In this document: piece after piece, positions 1-11,900 of the stretch
Position numbering within the stretch: the stretch's first letter is position 1
Layout: the number at the start of each line of letters is the position of its first letter
Assembly (NCBI GenBank): GCA_016801885.1
Contig: CM028885.1
Location: 20,781,834-20,845,833 of the forward strand
Length of the DNA: 64,000 nt
Direction: 5' to 3'
Source of the DNA: Toxotes chatareus
Lineage: Eukaryota > Chordata > Actinopteri > Toxotidae
Made by a program: the position numbers and the translations under genes
The notes under the pieces: model-generated
Told to the model about the DNA's origin: nothing
Database searches by the model: none
Seen by the model: only the letters and a program-made list of their open reading frames with translations

Positions 1-789
1 CCCTGGATCACCAGCCCTTACTAAGATGGAAAAGTCTAATTTACGCAATATATAAAAAAAACTAACAGATTCTGCTCTGAGTGGTTCAGCTTTTATACGC
101 CAGAAATCACAGAAAATTACAGCGTGTGTCCATGATGTTTTGCTGAAAGAGTTTTCAGATCTAAACCCTCCTCAACCCCCTGAAACACAACATGGTTTAC
201 TAGGTGAAGTCCAGTATAGAGACAGACTGTCCATTCAAGCATGAGAACTCAGAAATCTGGGGCAAAGGTCTCCAAACAGCCTCAACCTTTTCCCAGCAGT
301 GGCAAACACAGATGCCCACAGTCCAGACTCAGTTGCTCAAAGAGGAACATTATTGACAGTGTGAATTAGCAGCAACATCAACAGAAAGTCTGTGCTCCAA
401 AACTGGCTAATGGGGGGAAAGGTTGTTCTTGAATTTAGGCCCATTTCATCACTTCACAGCAAAAGTTCAAGTGTTGATCAATAACCACCCAAAAGAGTTA
501 TTGTACCACAAGCGATGTGGGGGAGTATTTTCTTTTATTTCAGTTTTTAGTTTCTGTTCTGTGTTTTGACAGCATGTACTTGCCGCAACCTTTTTTTGTG
601 TGTGTGTGCGTATTTTGCAATTATGGATGTTTTGTAATAGAATATGTAAAAGGATGTGTATGATTTTTATGCTCACAATTATTTCTTTTATTGTTGCTTG
701 TATTTTTTGAACCTTCTTGGCTCATCACTCACTTCATGACATTCTTGGCTGTCAGTAGGAAAAATAAACACTGGTCACAGTCTATAGTC

Positions 790-1105
790 GTGAGGCTGAC
801 CTAAATTCTAACATCCACCATGCTGGTAAGGATAATACTAGAAAGCTGATGTTCAGCAGGTACAATGTTTACCATGTTTACCTTGTTAATATAGCATGTT
901 AGCATGCTAACATTTGCTAACTCTTACTAAACATAAAGCACAGCTGCAGCTAATGGGAATTTTATGTTAGTTTTGTACCAATTTTGTACCATATCCATCT
1001 AGTGGCTGTTGAGATAATTCAGTAATAAGTACTGGCACTGGTGAAAAAGTCAGGGATTTTATCCTCTGGTGAACATGAATATCTGTAAATATGGAAGTCT
1101 AATTA
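790..1105. repeat. Dispersed interspersed repeat (probable non-autonomous element)
   Basis: The stretch contains a run of 'gctaac' and 'gcatgt' words, including the palindromic TTAGCATGCTAA, followed by text resembling a repeat often met upstream and inside introns of fish genes. No coding potential is visible. The limits are approximate and the assignment rests on pattern memory only. Confidence 0.4.
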
Positions 1106-1643
1106 GTAGTTTGTCAGAAGTGGTGACCTGACTGATAGACCAACACAGACACAGCCATCCCTATAGCCACTAGTATGGCTACCAATTAAACTGAAGTAAA
1201 TGTTATAGTGCAAAGCATCTATCATTCAGTACGCACATGTTGAACCAACACGCAGAAGTCTTGTGACGTTGGCCAGTTGTCATTTTCACTGAGCACCCAT
1301 GACACATGTCTCTCTGGGACAAAGATCAGACACATTTCACAACTCACTTGCCTGACTTCACTTTCCCCTCTCCTGCAGTGAGGGAACAAGGTCAAAGGGC
1401 AGAAAATTTCGGACGAAGAAACACATACACGTTAACCCCTGCAATCTCTCACTGCTTCATTGTCAGCTCCACAGTCAGACAGTGCACCTGAGCCAGAGCA
1501 GCTCAGGGCAGCATGTTTCGGGGGATTCTATCAAACCTTATCCTCTAATGAACCTTATCTCTCATTGTTCAATAAGGGGAATACCCTGTGTAAACATACA
1601 GTCGTCAGACAATGTCTGTCAACCAATAAATGGGATTTGTTTT

Positions 1644-1684
1644 CACATTGATCCTCCTCGGCTCTCGTGAGGAGGATCAATGTG
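1644..1684. repeat. Perfect 16-bp inverted repeat with 9-nt loop
   Basis: The left arm CACATTGATCCTCCTC (1644-1659) and right arm GAGGAGGATCAATGTG (1669-1684) are exact reverse complements around the 9-base loop GGCTCTCGT. The site is about 460 bp upstream of the inferred g0s2 first exon. There is no T-run after it and no known structured RNA is apparent. Confidence 0.85.
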
Positions 1685-2103
1685 TATGGTAACGAGCCAC
1701 GCAACACAAACCAACCTCTCATGGTGTTCAATGTTCAGTAGCACGCACTACTTTGTTTGGTTCACTTATCATCATTCTAAGCTCAGAATCACTGCGTGGT
1801 TGGAATTCCTATATATAAACAGATAAATTGAACACGTACAGACCTCACATGATGACACATGCACAGTTTCACTTACAGGGAATATTTGCTTCACTTCTTG
1901 TCCTGGAAACCCATGCCCTTTTACCCAAACAAACTTTAATCTCAAAAAAGCAATTGCAGTACAAGTGCCCTCATGAATATGCATCTTGTCGCCACAGTGG
2001 GAGTTGACCTGACTCCACTTGTGTTTAAATTGCAGGATTTGCCCCTTGTTTCTCTGCCTGCGAACGCCTGACCGGGCCTAACTCTGAGAAAAAAAAAAGA
2101 ATC

Positions 2104-2952
2104 AGAATTTGGATTGTGCTACAAAGTGAGTATCTACATATCACTGTTAGTATTTTATGTGCATTTAATGTCTTAAAAAGATTGATGTCAGCTTATCCAA
2201 ACCAATTTGTTTTAAAGTAAATCAGCAGTTCTTTGACAGTTCTGTCTGTGTAATTTCTGTTTCTTTAGCAACAGACTAACCAAGTAAGACAAATATGGAA
2301 ACCATTGGTGAGATCATCCCATTTGCTAAGGAGATGCTGAACCAGAGGCCAAACCGGGGCATGGTGAAGATCTACATGCTCGGCTCCACTCTGGCGATGC
2401 TCGGACTGGTTGGTGGACTGGTGGAAATGGTTTTCCTGCCATTTGTGGAGCAGGGGAGTGTTGAGGACACACCGGTAGAGCTTATCATGGAGAAGAGGAA
2501 GGAGAAGAAGCGGGTGTCAAAGTCACACACTACCTTGGTTTGCCCTGAATTCGTGGATGTGCCGGAGATGGAAGTGATCGAGGCCAAGGCCAAACATCTG
2601 GTGACTGCTGGGCAGAGAAGCTCAGCCAACCGCTTACATGCTTCTTAAAGAAACTCTCCTCTCCTGATGTAAATGGACACTGCAATTACAATGTTGATGG
2701 CGATGGTGGTAAATTAAACCACCATGTTGAACTGGTCCCTTTTGTACTCATTCTTTTATTTCAGATTTTGGTTAAAAATGCAGTTTTTTCCCCTGTTGAC
2801 TGGCAAAAAATTAGACGTGTGCATACACTGAAAACTGCAGGGTACAGTAAAGTCTGGCTGCTGGGCAGCAGATACTTGAGGATGTGATGTGATGAATGTG
2901 TTGGAAAAAAAATGGAATTTGTGTGATTTCGTTCATTTTGCACTCTAATAAA
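2104..2952 (+). other. g0s2: g0s2 transcription unit with 5' UTR intron and poly(A) signal
   Basis: A likely noncoding first exon ends at 2125 at a GT donor (aaa|gtgagt). An acceptor (tttctttag) opens exon 2 at 2269, 26 bases before the start codon. A canonical AATAAA lies at 2947-2952, about 300 bases after the stop. Mammalian G0S2 likewise has two exons with the whole reading frame in exon 2. The transcription start itself is not resolved. Confidence 0.65.
2295..2648 (+). CDS. g0s2: G0/G1 switch protein 2 (ATGL inhibitor)
   Basis: This single-exon frame encodes 117 residues; the mammalian protein has about 103. The family acts at lipid droplets, ER and mitochondria as a small inhibitor of adipose triglyceride lipase (PNPLA2) and so restrains lipolysis. 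The N-terminus METIGEIIPFAKEML matches the family start. It is followed by a basic stretch and a hydrophobic segment at about residues 27-47 (YMLGSTLAMLGLVGGLVEMV), the region that binds ATGL in mammals. The C-terminus NRLHAS matches the conserved family ending. A lysine- and arginine-rich patch (EKRKEKKR) sits near residue 67. The start is chosen because it is the first ATG after the exon 2 acceptor and aligns with the family N-terminus. taf8 begins about 0.9 kb downstream in the same direction. Confidence 0.93.
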   Translation: METIGEIIPFAKEMLNQRPNRGMVKIYMLGSTLAMLGLVGGLVEMVFLPFVEQGSVEDTPVELIMEKRKEKKRVSKSHTTLVCPEFVDVPEMEVIEAKAKHLVTAGQRSSANRLHAS

Positions 2953-3559
2953 CCTATTTTTCAGCGAGCAACTGATTCAGGTCATGATTTTACTATGGTT
3001 ATAAACTGTGCATATTAGAAAGTCCCTTAAATGGATGTTTTAAGAGAAAGGTATTGATTAAAAGCAAACTTAAACAGTTTTCTTTATCGATTCCTTTGCT
3101 GGTTATTTTCTTTGCTATTCGATTGATTGTTTGGCCTATAAAATGCCATGAGATAGTAAAAACGTCTATCACAGTATTTTCACGGTGAAGCCTTCAAATT
3201 ACTTGTTTTGTTGAACCAATGGTCCAAAACCCAGGACATTCAGTTATATAAAACAGTGATATAAAACAGAGGAAAACAGAAAACCCTCACAAACGATAAG
3301 CTGGACGAAGGTTTCAGAAATGACTTTATTTGGTGAGAAAAGCAGATGAATAATTCTGCAGGTGTAACTTTCCATGCCACCACAAGAGGGCGGAAGTAAA
3401 CACTTTTCTAAGTACTTTCAACATCCGGCCGTGTGACGGAAGTGACGTCATATAGTCGCAACCGTGTTTACTAACGGCGGCTAAATGGTGGTCGGAGAAA
3501 TAAACTTGTCGTGACAATAATTACGTTTCATCCACCGAGCAGAGTCCAGATAATTACGG
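2953..3559. other. Intergenic region between g0s2 and taf8, containing the taf8 promoter
   Basis: No coding sequence is seen. The distal part is AT-rich; the last ~150 bases are GC-richer and carry the ETS/CRE-like site listed separately, as expected for a housekeeping promoter. Confidence 0.6.
3437..3451 (+). promoter_or_regulatory. Composite ETS/CRE-type promoter motif upstream of taf8
   Basis: The sequence CGGAAGTGACGTCAT joins an ETS core (CGGAAGT) to a full CRE core (TGACGTCA). Such composites are typical of TATA-less housekeeping promoters. It lies about 110 bp upstream of the taf8 start codon. Function is inferred from the motif and position alone. Confidence 0.55.
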
Positions 3560-4229
3560 ATGGCGGATCCTGCGGTGGCATCGGGAGCTTCACTGAACGC
3601 AGGAGGGGTAAGAGAGGGGTTTTACTCTCAGCGTCGTGGGTAGGGTGTATCGGGGTTTACCGTGTCAAGCTAGCCTTCAGACTCACCTGTGCAGAAATGT
3701 CTCTGCGTGGATTAATAAGCCGAAATAACAATTGTCGAGTCCAGTATGAACCTGCTGTACTGACTGGAAGGTGTACGCCACCGTTTATATGGTGAATATG
3801 TCTGTAAATGCTAATGAATTTACATTTACATGTGTGTGTACTGTGAATTTGCAAACGTGGGCTCATTCCTCTGCCTGTGTTGTTCTTAAAGTTTCTCCTG
3901 CTTGTGTGCACATGTGCTGCACAAGTCAGTCCTGTCAAACACAGTTGTTTGCAAAACTTTGGGCAAATCACATACTCTGTTTTGAAAAGAAGTAAATACA
4001 ACCCCCGCGGCAAACAGACAATGAAAATTAAAGTTTTAAAGTGTTAGTGCGCTGTTGCTTTTCATTTTATGAATGAAAAAATGATAACAAAATTAAATAG
4101 TAATTAAGCTTGTGCAAAAGTTTGGGAACCAACTAAATCTCTGTATAGTTCTTTCACATTTGAAAACAGTCCCAGAATAATGTTTTTTTTTGCTTGTTTT
4201 CACTTTTAATTGGCCCAGGGATACCCACA

Positions 4230-4261
<32 letters not shown>

Positions 4262-7200
4262 TGTAATAAAACTGCTGACACTGTTGATGTTTCTACATTC
4301 TCAGTTTATTTGGTTGCTCTCAGAGCTTTGTACATTCAGTACTCAAGTCAAGTTTGTTTTGTTTGTGGAGCCCAATATCTCAAACCATAAATTTGCCCCA
4401 CAGTCTGTCCTTAGACCTTCGATTTAGATAAAGTAAAAATTCCCAGATTTAGCAGAGAAAAAAATAGGACAGACAGACATGCAATAAAATAGATCAACAT
4501 AGTAATATTATAGTATGGACAGTCAGGATGACCACATTATAGATAGGTTGTAATCAGTGTTTTGTTTGCTTCCTTCATACTGTAATGATCCATTTTCCTT
4601 ATGACTTTTCTCATGCATTTTCTCACCCACTGTATCTGTTCATTTGTGTGTTTGTTCAGCGTGGGGGTGGTGGTAAAGCAGCTTCCAGCCCTGCAGAGAA
4701 CTACCACCTGGCCAGACGTCGCACCCTTCAGGTTGTTGTCAGTGCCCTGCTGACCGAGTGCGGCTTCGAGAGCGCAGAGAAGGCAGCAGTGGAGACACTC
4801 ACTGAGATGATGCAGAGCTGTATGTATGAATCCTAAAGTGGAGACCTCACACACACTGAGGACGTGTTCCAAAAATTTTCTTCAGTACAGCAACAAATAT
4901 TTTAGAAAGATGATGCTTTTATGTGCATATAGTTTGTATTATGTGCTGTCTAAGTGACATGATTGATTAATGAATAATGGACTGTGTATAAGAAAACAGG
5001 AAATTACTTTATTTATAAAACGTTTGTTAAATAAAGAATGGTGGTGCAGTGGAGAAAATGTATGATAAACAAATGTATAAATAAAGCACCAGGGAGGAGT
5101 GTGACATGTTTTAATTTTGATTCACTTGCATCAAAGATCACACTGGTCTTCACTTTATTCAGTGTGAGTTCTCAAAGTTAGAAAATCTGAAGTTGCACAA
5201 CACTGGTTCTGACTTTTTCTGTAGACATAACTCAGTCCTTGTGGAGGTCATTCATCATTAGTGTTAGCAGGGATGCCCTGATCCCATCTGTTGGATTTAG
5301 TCTTTTCTGAAACACCCTGTTTTGTCCCTTTTTTTCAGATATAACTGAAATAGGTCGCTGTGCCAAAGCTTATTGTGAACACACAGCCAGAAGCATTCCA
5401 ACCCTGCCGGATGCAGTGGTGACGCTCATTGAAATGGGTAAGTCCTGGAGGACGCAGATGAACCATACATTGCTAACATGACATCATACCAATGGCATCA
5501 TTAAATCTGTTTGTGCCATTGCAGGTTTTAATGTCGACACACTGCCTGTGTATGCAAAAAGATCACAGAGGATGGTTATAACTGCCCGTAAGTAGGCGCT
5601 CTGGTAATGACAGTAATAAATAAATAAATGAGAAATTAACTTACAAACATCGTGATGAACTGTTGTTTTCTTTATTGATTTCAAATGTGACAGATGTTTG
5701 GATTTTGTGAATTTCAGCGCCAGTGACGAACCCACCTGTGACACCCAAAGCACTGTCAGCCGGACAGAAACGCACACACCCGTCTCACATCCCGAGCCAC
5801 TTCCCAGAGTTCCCTGACCCTCACACCTACATCAGAACACCAGTGAGTCAGAACTTTTCTCAGTACTTCTTATTGAGATCGTCATACACAGCCTGTCTAT
5901 GGGGATTACGTTGAATCGCGACAGCGTGAGCTACGTAGCTCAAGCGAAGCTGTTGCGTTGTGCGCATTCTTCCGACCGCAATCCGTGTAAATCCCTGTAA
6001 AATGTGGAAAAGATCTAGAGCGTGGCTTTGTGGGCGTGGAGTAAACTAGTGTTTTTCCTGGATGACTGGACGCAGCCAATCACCAGCACTTTTTACGTGA
6101 GCTACGTAAGCTCCGTAGGTCAAACAAATGTAGCTGACGTGAGCTACGTGGCTCAAGCGAAGCTGTCGCGTCGCGCGCGTTCTTCCAACCTTATGTGTGA
6201 CGGATAAAATTCAGAAAGTATCTCACTGAAGTGTGTTTTTCTTTCTGCAGACGTTCAGAGAGCCTGTGTCAGACTACCAAGTGGTGAGAGAGAAGGCAGC
6301 AACTCAGAGGAGAGACGTGGAGCGAGCGCTCACACGCTTCATGGCCAAGACCGGAGAAACTCAGAGCCTCTTCAAAGACGACATCACTGCCTTCCCATGT
6401 GAGTGATTTTTACAAAGCTTACCTGTACTTCACAGACTGATTTATATCTTCATTGTGTGTGTTTCTGTTCTATTATGCTACTTAAAACATGTTGTTTTCA
6501 GTGATTGCAGCACGGCCGAGCACCATCCCATATCTCAGCGCCCTCCTACCATCTGAGCTGGAACTGCAGGCTCTGGAGGAGACGGATTCCTCTGAGCAGG
6601 ACGACCAGACGGACAGCGAGAACACAACAGGAAATATCATTGCTGTAAGTTTTCATGGCTGCAGCTTGCCCAGTGCCTGATGTAGTCAGTGTTTACCCAT
6701 CATCATTCTCTCTCGCTGAGTGCCTGGGTTTCCTTTACACCATGCATTTATTTTCATACATAGAACCGGGTATAATCAACCATAAAATAGCAGTTACTCA
6801 AAATTTTTTGATGCAATTGTTTCATATATAGTAGATCACTGGGTAATATTCTTTAGGTTCAGCCAGCTGTATAGAGTAAAGAGTTTTTTAATTATCATTT
6901 CAAGATCAGACTTTAGCATTTAGCTACAACAGCTGGATGGTAGTGTCAGTGAGGTTTGGAGAAGGCATCTTTGTTTCTGTACATGTGTTTCCAGGGGTAG
7001 TTTTCACAGGAATCAGCAGCCGTCTTTGATGAGAAGTCTTGGGATCCCAGTTCCTGGGACTCAGCCCTTCTGTAGAAGTTCATAAAAGGGCTTTTGTGTA
7101 TTTTGCATGGGATTTTCCAATCAAATCCTAATTTTTAAACAAATCAGACATAATGTAATGTCTCATTTACATATATGTCTAAAATGTTTTACATGGACTT

Positions 7201-7539
7201 ACATTTCTGTCTGTAATTTGTGAGCTTTAGATGTCCTGGTATGCAGATATTTTAACTTTGGACAGTAAGGCTAGCTGTCCACATGCTTCCAGTCTTTATA
7301 CTAAGCTAGTCGCCTGCAGGCTCTAGCTCCATATTTAATGCACAAACATGAGAGTGGGATCAGTTTTCTCATCTAACCCTTGGCGTTCCCTCATTCAGGA
7401 CGATCCAGGAGCCGACAAAGAGAACTCCATGCTTCCTCCCAGTGGCGTTGTTCCCTCCACAAAGGCCAGTGAGGAAAATGTGATCGACAACCCGTACCTC
7501 CGGCCGGTCAAGAAACCCAAAGTGAGGAGGAAGAAATGA
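3560..7539 (+). CDS. taf8: TFIID subunit 8 (TAF8), 8 coding exons, 308 aa
   Basis: Exons: 3560-3607, 4660-4819, 5339-5437, 5525-5587, 5718-5842, 6251-6398, 6502-6644, 7399-7539. All junctions are GT-AG, phases agree, and the sum is 927 bases (308 residues plus stop; human TAF8 has 310). TAF8 is a histone-fold subunit of TFIID that pairs with TAF10 and brings TAF2 into the complex in the nucleus. The histone fold covers about residues 30-110, starting near YHLARRRTLQVVV. A conserved proline-rich segment follows (HIPSHFPEFPDPHTYI). The acidic EETDSSEQDDQTD stretch and the basic tail PVKKPKVRRKK, a likely nuclear localisation signal, close the protein. The start ATG (MADPAVASG) matches the family MAD start. 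The last exon lies in a segment whose duplicate at 26.6-27.7 kb lacks it. Confidence 0.95.
5925..6200. repeat. CTACGTAG-type repeat copy in taf8 intron 5
   Basis: Inside the intron between 5842 and 6251 is a copy of the repeat that also occurs at 8655-8935 and 25330-26480. It carries 'gtgagctacgtagctcaagc', the block from 'tcttccgaccgcaa' through 'gaaaagatctagagcgtgg' to 'gacgcagccaatcacc', and a second 'acgtgagctacg'. No open frame or known domain is evident. Confidence 0.8.
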
Positions 7540-7862
7540 GTCGGGACCCACCTGAACCAACAGACTCACATTTGCCACAGTGCTTGGTGCTTTCAGCAGT
7601 CCGGTCAGCGATTCCCTCCACTGAGAGGAGCGGCCCGGTGTTGAAGCCTGCTGCGTTAGCCGGGACCAGCGGCTGCTTCTCGTCAATGCAGGGACCAGTG
7701 CTACTGTTCACTTTGGCATACTGACTGACTTCTATTGACGTTTTTTGTGTTAACAGTATTTTTTTTTTTCAGGAGGCACTCACTTCGTTTAAAATTTGTG
7801 ACGTCATTTTGTAAGCAACATCATTGTGTAATATACAAACACAGAAATCCAGTCATTTTGAG

Positions 7863-7868
7863 AATAAA
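7863..7868 (+). terminator. Candidate taf8 poly(A) signal
   Basis: AATAAA lies about 320 bases after the taf8 stop codon, within 'gagaataaagaaaaatatg'. The same hexamer is preserved in the right duplicate near 26889, where no taf8 coding exon remains. It sits upstream of the antisense orphan cimap3 exon, so a taf8 transcript ending here would stop just before that exon. Confidence 0.55.
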
Positions 7869-8031
7869 GAAAAATATGTTTCTTTTTTTTAAAACTCTGA
7901 GATATACAACTTTTCTTGGTTTCTGTTTTAGTCTGGAATATAAAACTGTTTCATTGATGGTAGGGAGAAATAATAATGGGACACATTCTTGTGTCAGTGT
8001 CATGGTGGATTTCCATCCATCAGCTTCAGAA

Positions 8032-8097
8032 TTAATAGTACAAGCTCAGGTAGGCCACTCTGCTCCTCTCCTTCAGGAACGCCTTTTCACAGTTTAG
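8032..8097 (-). pseudogene. Orphan duplicate of the cimap3 (pitchfork) terminal exon
   Basis: On the minus strand, after an acceptor (cttcag), 66 bases encode 21 residues and a stop with the ending VAYLSLYY, the family C-terminus. It differs from the presumed functional copy at 27059-27124 by one residue (LNC versus LNS) plus silent changes, and has no frameshift. No other cimap3 exon lies nearby; the rest of the gene is about 20 kb away beyond the satellite. It is either a relic of the duplication or a remote alternative last exon. I treat it as a pseudo-exon because the nearer copy completes the gene. Confidence 0.75.
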
Positions 8098-8528
8098 CTG
8101 AAGGGAAAAAAAACATTAGATAGGCTGCACAAAAAGGCGTGTCTGTGTTTTAGCCTCATTCATGTAGAACAAAGTAATAGAAACACCTTCCAGTATACAG
8201 CAATAGAATTCAACAGCACCCACGAACGGAAGTCTCCAAAACGATCATACAGCTGAATCAACACCTTTTAAAGTGTTTCAACAAAAACTGACAATAATCT
8301 TCTCTATTATCATGACAATCATTTTGCCTTTCACTGAAATGATTGTGAGGGAAGCAGTAGGAAAATGGCATTACTGTTTGAAAGTAATCTGTGCCTGCAT
8401 GTGTTTGATTGGCCACCACAGTTCTCCCTGCCTGTTTTCACTCTGGTCTAATAAAGCTTAAAGTTCAGTTTTCTAATTAAGACATATCTTGCTTATTTAT
8501 TCTGTACAAAGAGTACGTGGGAAGTATC

Positions 8529-8625
8529 TGGACGGTTTCTTGGCTGGGCACAGTGACTTGTCTGCCAACCTCACACTGAAGACAAGACTCCAAGCAGTCA
8601 CTGCTCCCAGCCAAGAAATAATCCA
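8529..8625. repeat. 97-base foldback (hairpin-forming) sequence, left copy
   Basis: The left arm begins TGGACGGTTTCTTGGCTGGG and the right arm ends CTCCCAGCCAAGAAATAATCCA; the reverse complement of the right arm matches the left with a few mismatches over about 32 bases. A loop of roughly 35 bases separates them. The copy at 27626-27722 has the same length and fold. It could be a miniature inverted-repeat element or a structured transcript segment; no known RNA family is recognised. Confidence 0.7.
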
Positions 8626-8654
8626 TATGCATAACCCCACCACCCACTTTACTA

Positions 8655-8935
8655 CTCTACGTAGCTCAAAGAAATGTAGCTGACAGCCTCACGACAGCGT
8701 GAGCTACGTGGCTCAAGCAAAGCTGTCGCGTCACGTACATTCTTCCAACTGCAAACCATGTAAATCCCTGTAAAATGTGGAAAAGATCTAGAGCGTGGCT
8801 TTGTGGGTGTGGTGTGGTTTTCCTGGATGACTTGACACAGCTAATTCCCAGCACTTTTGCGTGAGCTAGCTCAAACAAACGTAGCTGACAACTTTGCGAC
8901 AGTGTGAGCTACGTATCTCAAAACTAGCTGACTAG
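8655..8935. repeat. CTACGTAG-type repeat cluster, left border of satellite
   Basis: Repeats of 'gagctacgt(a)gctcaa(g/a)ca' with 'gacagc(c/t)t(c/t)gcgacagcgt' connectors and one copy of the 'gaaaagatctagagcgtggc' block. It lies immediately before the 75-bp array and resembles the cluster on the other side of the array at 25330-26480. Confidence 0.8.
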
Positions 8936-8945
8936 TGATGGGAAC

Positions 8946-11900
8946 CATACTAAAGTATGACTTTTTTTGGCCAATTTTGAAGCCTTACTATGACCATTTT
9001 TATGACATTTTGAGGCTAAAAAAAATGTGACTTTTTTTGGCTGATTTTGACGCCGTACTATACTATGACCATTTTTATGACATTTTGAGGCTAAAAACAA
9101 ATTTGACCTTTTTTGGCCGATTTTGACGACTTACTATACTATGACCATTTTTATGACATTTTGAGGCTAAAAAAAAATGTGACTTTTTTTGGCCGATTTT
9201 GACGCCTTACTATACTATGACCATTTTTATGACATTTTGAGGCAAAAAAAAATTTGACTTTTTTTGGCCGATTTTGACGCCTTACTATACTATGACCATT
9301 TTTATGACATTTTGAGGCTTAAAAAAAAAAAAAAGACTTTTTTTGGCCGATTTTGATGCCTTACTATACCATGACCATTTTTATGACATTTTGAGGCTAA
9401 AAAAAAATTTGACTTTTTTTGGCCGATTTTGACGCCTTAATATACTATGACCATTTTTAGGACATTTTGAGGCCGATTTAAAAAATGACTTTTTTTGGCC
9501 GATTTTGATGCCTTACTATACCATGACCATTTTTATGACATTTTGAGGCTAAAAAAAAATTTGACTTTTTTTGGCCGATTTTGACGCCTTAATATACTAT
9601 GACCATTTTTAGGACATTTTGAGGCCGATTTAAAAAATGACTTTTTTTGGCCGATTTTGACGCCTTACCATACTATGACCATTTTTATGACATTTTGAGG
9701 TTAAAAAAAAAGTTTGAGGCCGTTTAAAAAATTTTGACTTTTTTGGGCTGATTTTGACGCCTTACTATACTATGACCATTTTTATGACATTTTGAGGCCG
9801 TTTTAAAAAATTTGACTTTTTTTTGGCCGATTTTGACGCCTTGCTATACTATGACCATTTTTATGACATTTTGAGGTTAGAAAAAAAAATGACTTTTTTT
9901 GGCCGATTTTGACGCCTTACTATACTATGACATTTTGAGGTTAAAAAAAAAATGACTTTTTTTGGCCGATTTTGACGCCTTACTATACTATGACCATTTT
10001 TATGACATTTTGAGGCAAAAAAAAAATTTGACTTTTTTTGGCCGATTTTGATGCCTTACTATACTATGACCATTTTTATGACATTTTGAGGCAAAAAAAA
10101 AATTTGACTTTTTTTGGTCGATTTTGATGCCTTACTATACCATGACCATTTTTATGACATTTTGAGGCTAAAAAAAAATTTGACTTTTTTTGGCCGATTT
10201 TGACGCCTTACTATACTATGACCATTTTTATGACATTTTGAGGCTAAAAAAAATTTTGACTTTTTTTGTCTAATTTTGACGCCTTACTATACTATGACCA
10301 TTTTTATGACATTTTGAGGCCAAAAAAAAATTTGACTTTTATTGTCTAATTTTGATGCCTTACTATACTATGACCATTTTTATGACATTTTGAGGCTAAA
10401 AAAATATTGACTTTTTTTGTCCAATTTTGATTTGACTTTTTACTAATTTTACTACTATGACCATTTTTATGACATTTTGAGGTAAAAAAAAAAAGACTTT
10501 TTTGGCCGATTTTGACGCCTTACTATACTATGACCATTTTTATGACATTTTGAGGCTAAAAAAAAAATTTGACTTTTTTTGTCTAATTTTGACGCCTTAC
10601 TATACTAAGACCATTTTTATGACATTTTGAGGCCAAAAAAAAATTTGACTTTTATTGTCTAATTTTGATGCCTTACTATACTATGACCATTTTTATGACA
10701 TTTTGAGGCTAAAAAAATATTGACTTTTTTTGTCCAATTTTGACGCCTTACTATACTATGACCATTTTTATGACATTTTGAGGCTAAAAATTTTTTTGAC
10801 TTTTTTTGGCCGATTTTGACGCCTTAATATACTATGACCATTTTTAGGACATTTTGAGGCCGATTTAAAAAATGACTTTTTTTGGCCGATTTTGACGCCT
10901 TACCATACTATGACCATTTTTATGACATTTTGAGGTTAAAAAAAAAGTTTGAGGCCGTTTTAAAAAATTTGACTTTTTTGGGCTGATTTTACGCCTTACT
11001 ATACTATGACCATTTTTATGACATTTTGAGGCTAAAAAAAATTTGACTTTCTTTGTCCAATTTTGACGCCTTACTATACTATGACCATTTTTATGACATT
11101 TTGAGGCTAAAATTTTTTTTGACTTTTTTTGGCCGATTTTGACGCCTTAATATACTATGACCATTTTTAGGACTTTTTGAGGCCGTTTTAAAAAATGACT
11201 TTTTTTGGCCGATTTTGACGCCTTACTATACTATGACCATTTTTATTACATTTTGAGGCCGTTTTAAAAAATGACTTTTTTTGGCCGATTTTGACGCCTT
11301 ACTATACTCTGACCATTTTTATGACATTTTGAGGTTAGAAAAAAAAATGACTTTTTTCGGCCGATTTTGACGCCTTTCTATACCATGACCATTTTTATGA
11401 CATTTTGAGGCAAAAAAAAAATTTGACTTTTTTTGGCCGATTTTGAAGCCTTACTATACTATGACCATTTTTATGACATTTTGAGGCTAAAAAAAATTTG
11501 ACTTTTTTTGTCCAATTTTGACGCCTTACTATACTATGACCATTTTATGACCATTTTTATGACATTTTGAGGCTAAAATTTTTTTTTTGACTTTTTTTGC
11601 CGATTTTGACGCCTTACTATATACTATGACCATTTTATGACATTTTGAGGCTAAAAAAAAAAATGACTTTTTTTTTGGCCGATTTTGACGCGCCTTTTAC
11701 TATACTATGACCATTTTTATGACATTTTGAGGTTAGAAAAAAAAAATGACTTTTTTTGGCCGATTTTGACGCTTTACTATACCATGACCATTTTTATTTT
11801 GACATTTTGAGGCAAAAAAATTTTGACTTTTTTTTGGCCGATTTTGATTTTGCCTTACTATACTATGACCATTTTTATGACATTTTGATTTTTTGACAAA

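Larger units (their letters stand above)
1..2103. other. g0s2 upstream region, no gene seen
   Basis: I see no convincing coding exon here; the open frames are short and look like no family I know. Positions about 790-1105 read like a dispersed teleost repeat, with the words TTAGCATGCTAACATTTGCTAA and a closing segment on 'gttgagataattcagtaa'; I recognise the pattern from memory of percomorph genomes and cannot give a family name. A perfect inverted repeat lies at 1644-1684 and is listed separately. The part closest to 2104 should hold the g0s2 promoter. Confidence 0.5.
7128..8651. repeat. Direct duplication, left copy (taf8 3' end plus cimap3 terminal exon)
   Basis: This block aligns by eye along its length with 26554-27746 in the same orientation. 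Shared landmarks include 'agacataatgtaatgtctc', 'ccatatttaatgcacaaaca', 'agcaacatcattgtgtaata' and 'ataaccccaccacccacttt'. The left copy keeps the last taf8 exon (7399-7539) and taf8 3' UTR. The right copy lacks roughly 7379-7785. Both contain a cimap3 last exon and the 97-base foldback. Beyond 8651 the copies diverge into different flanks. Confidence 0.88.
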
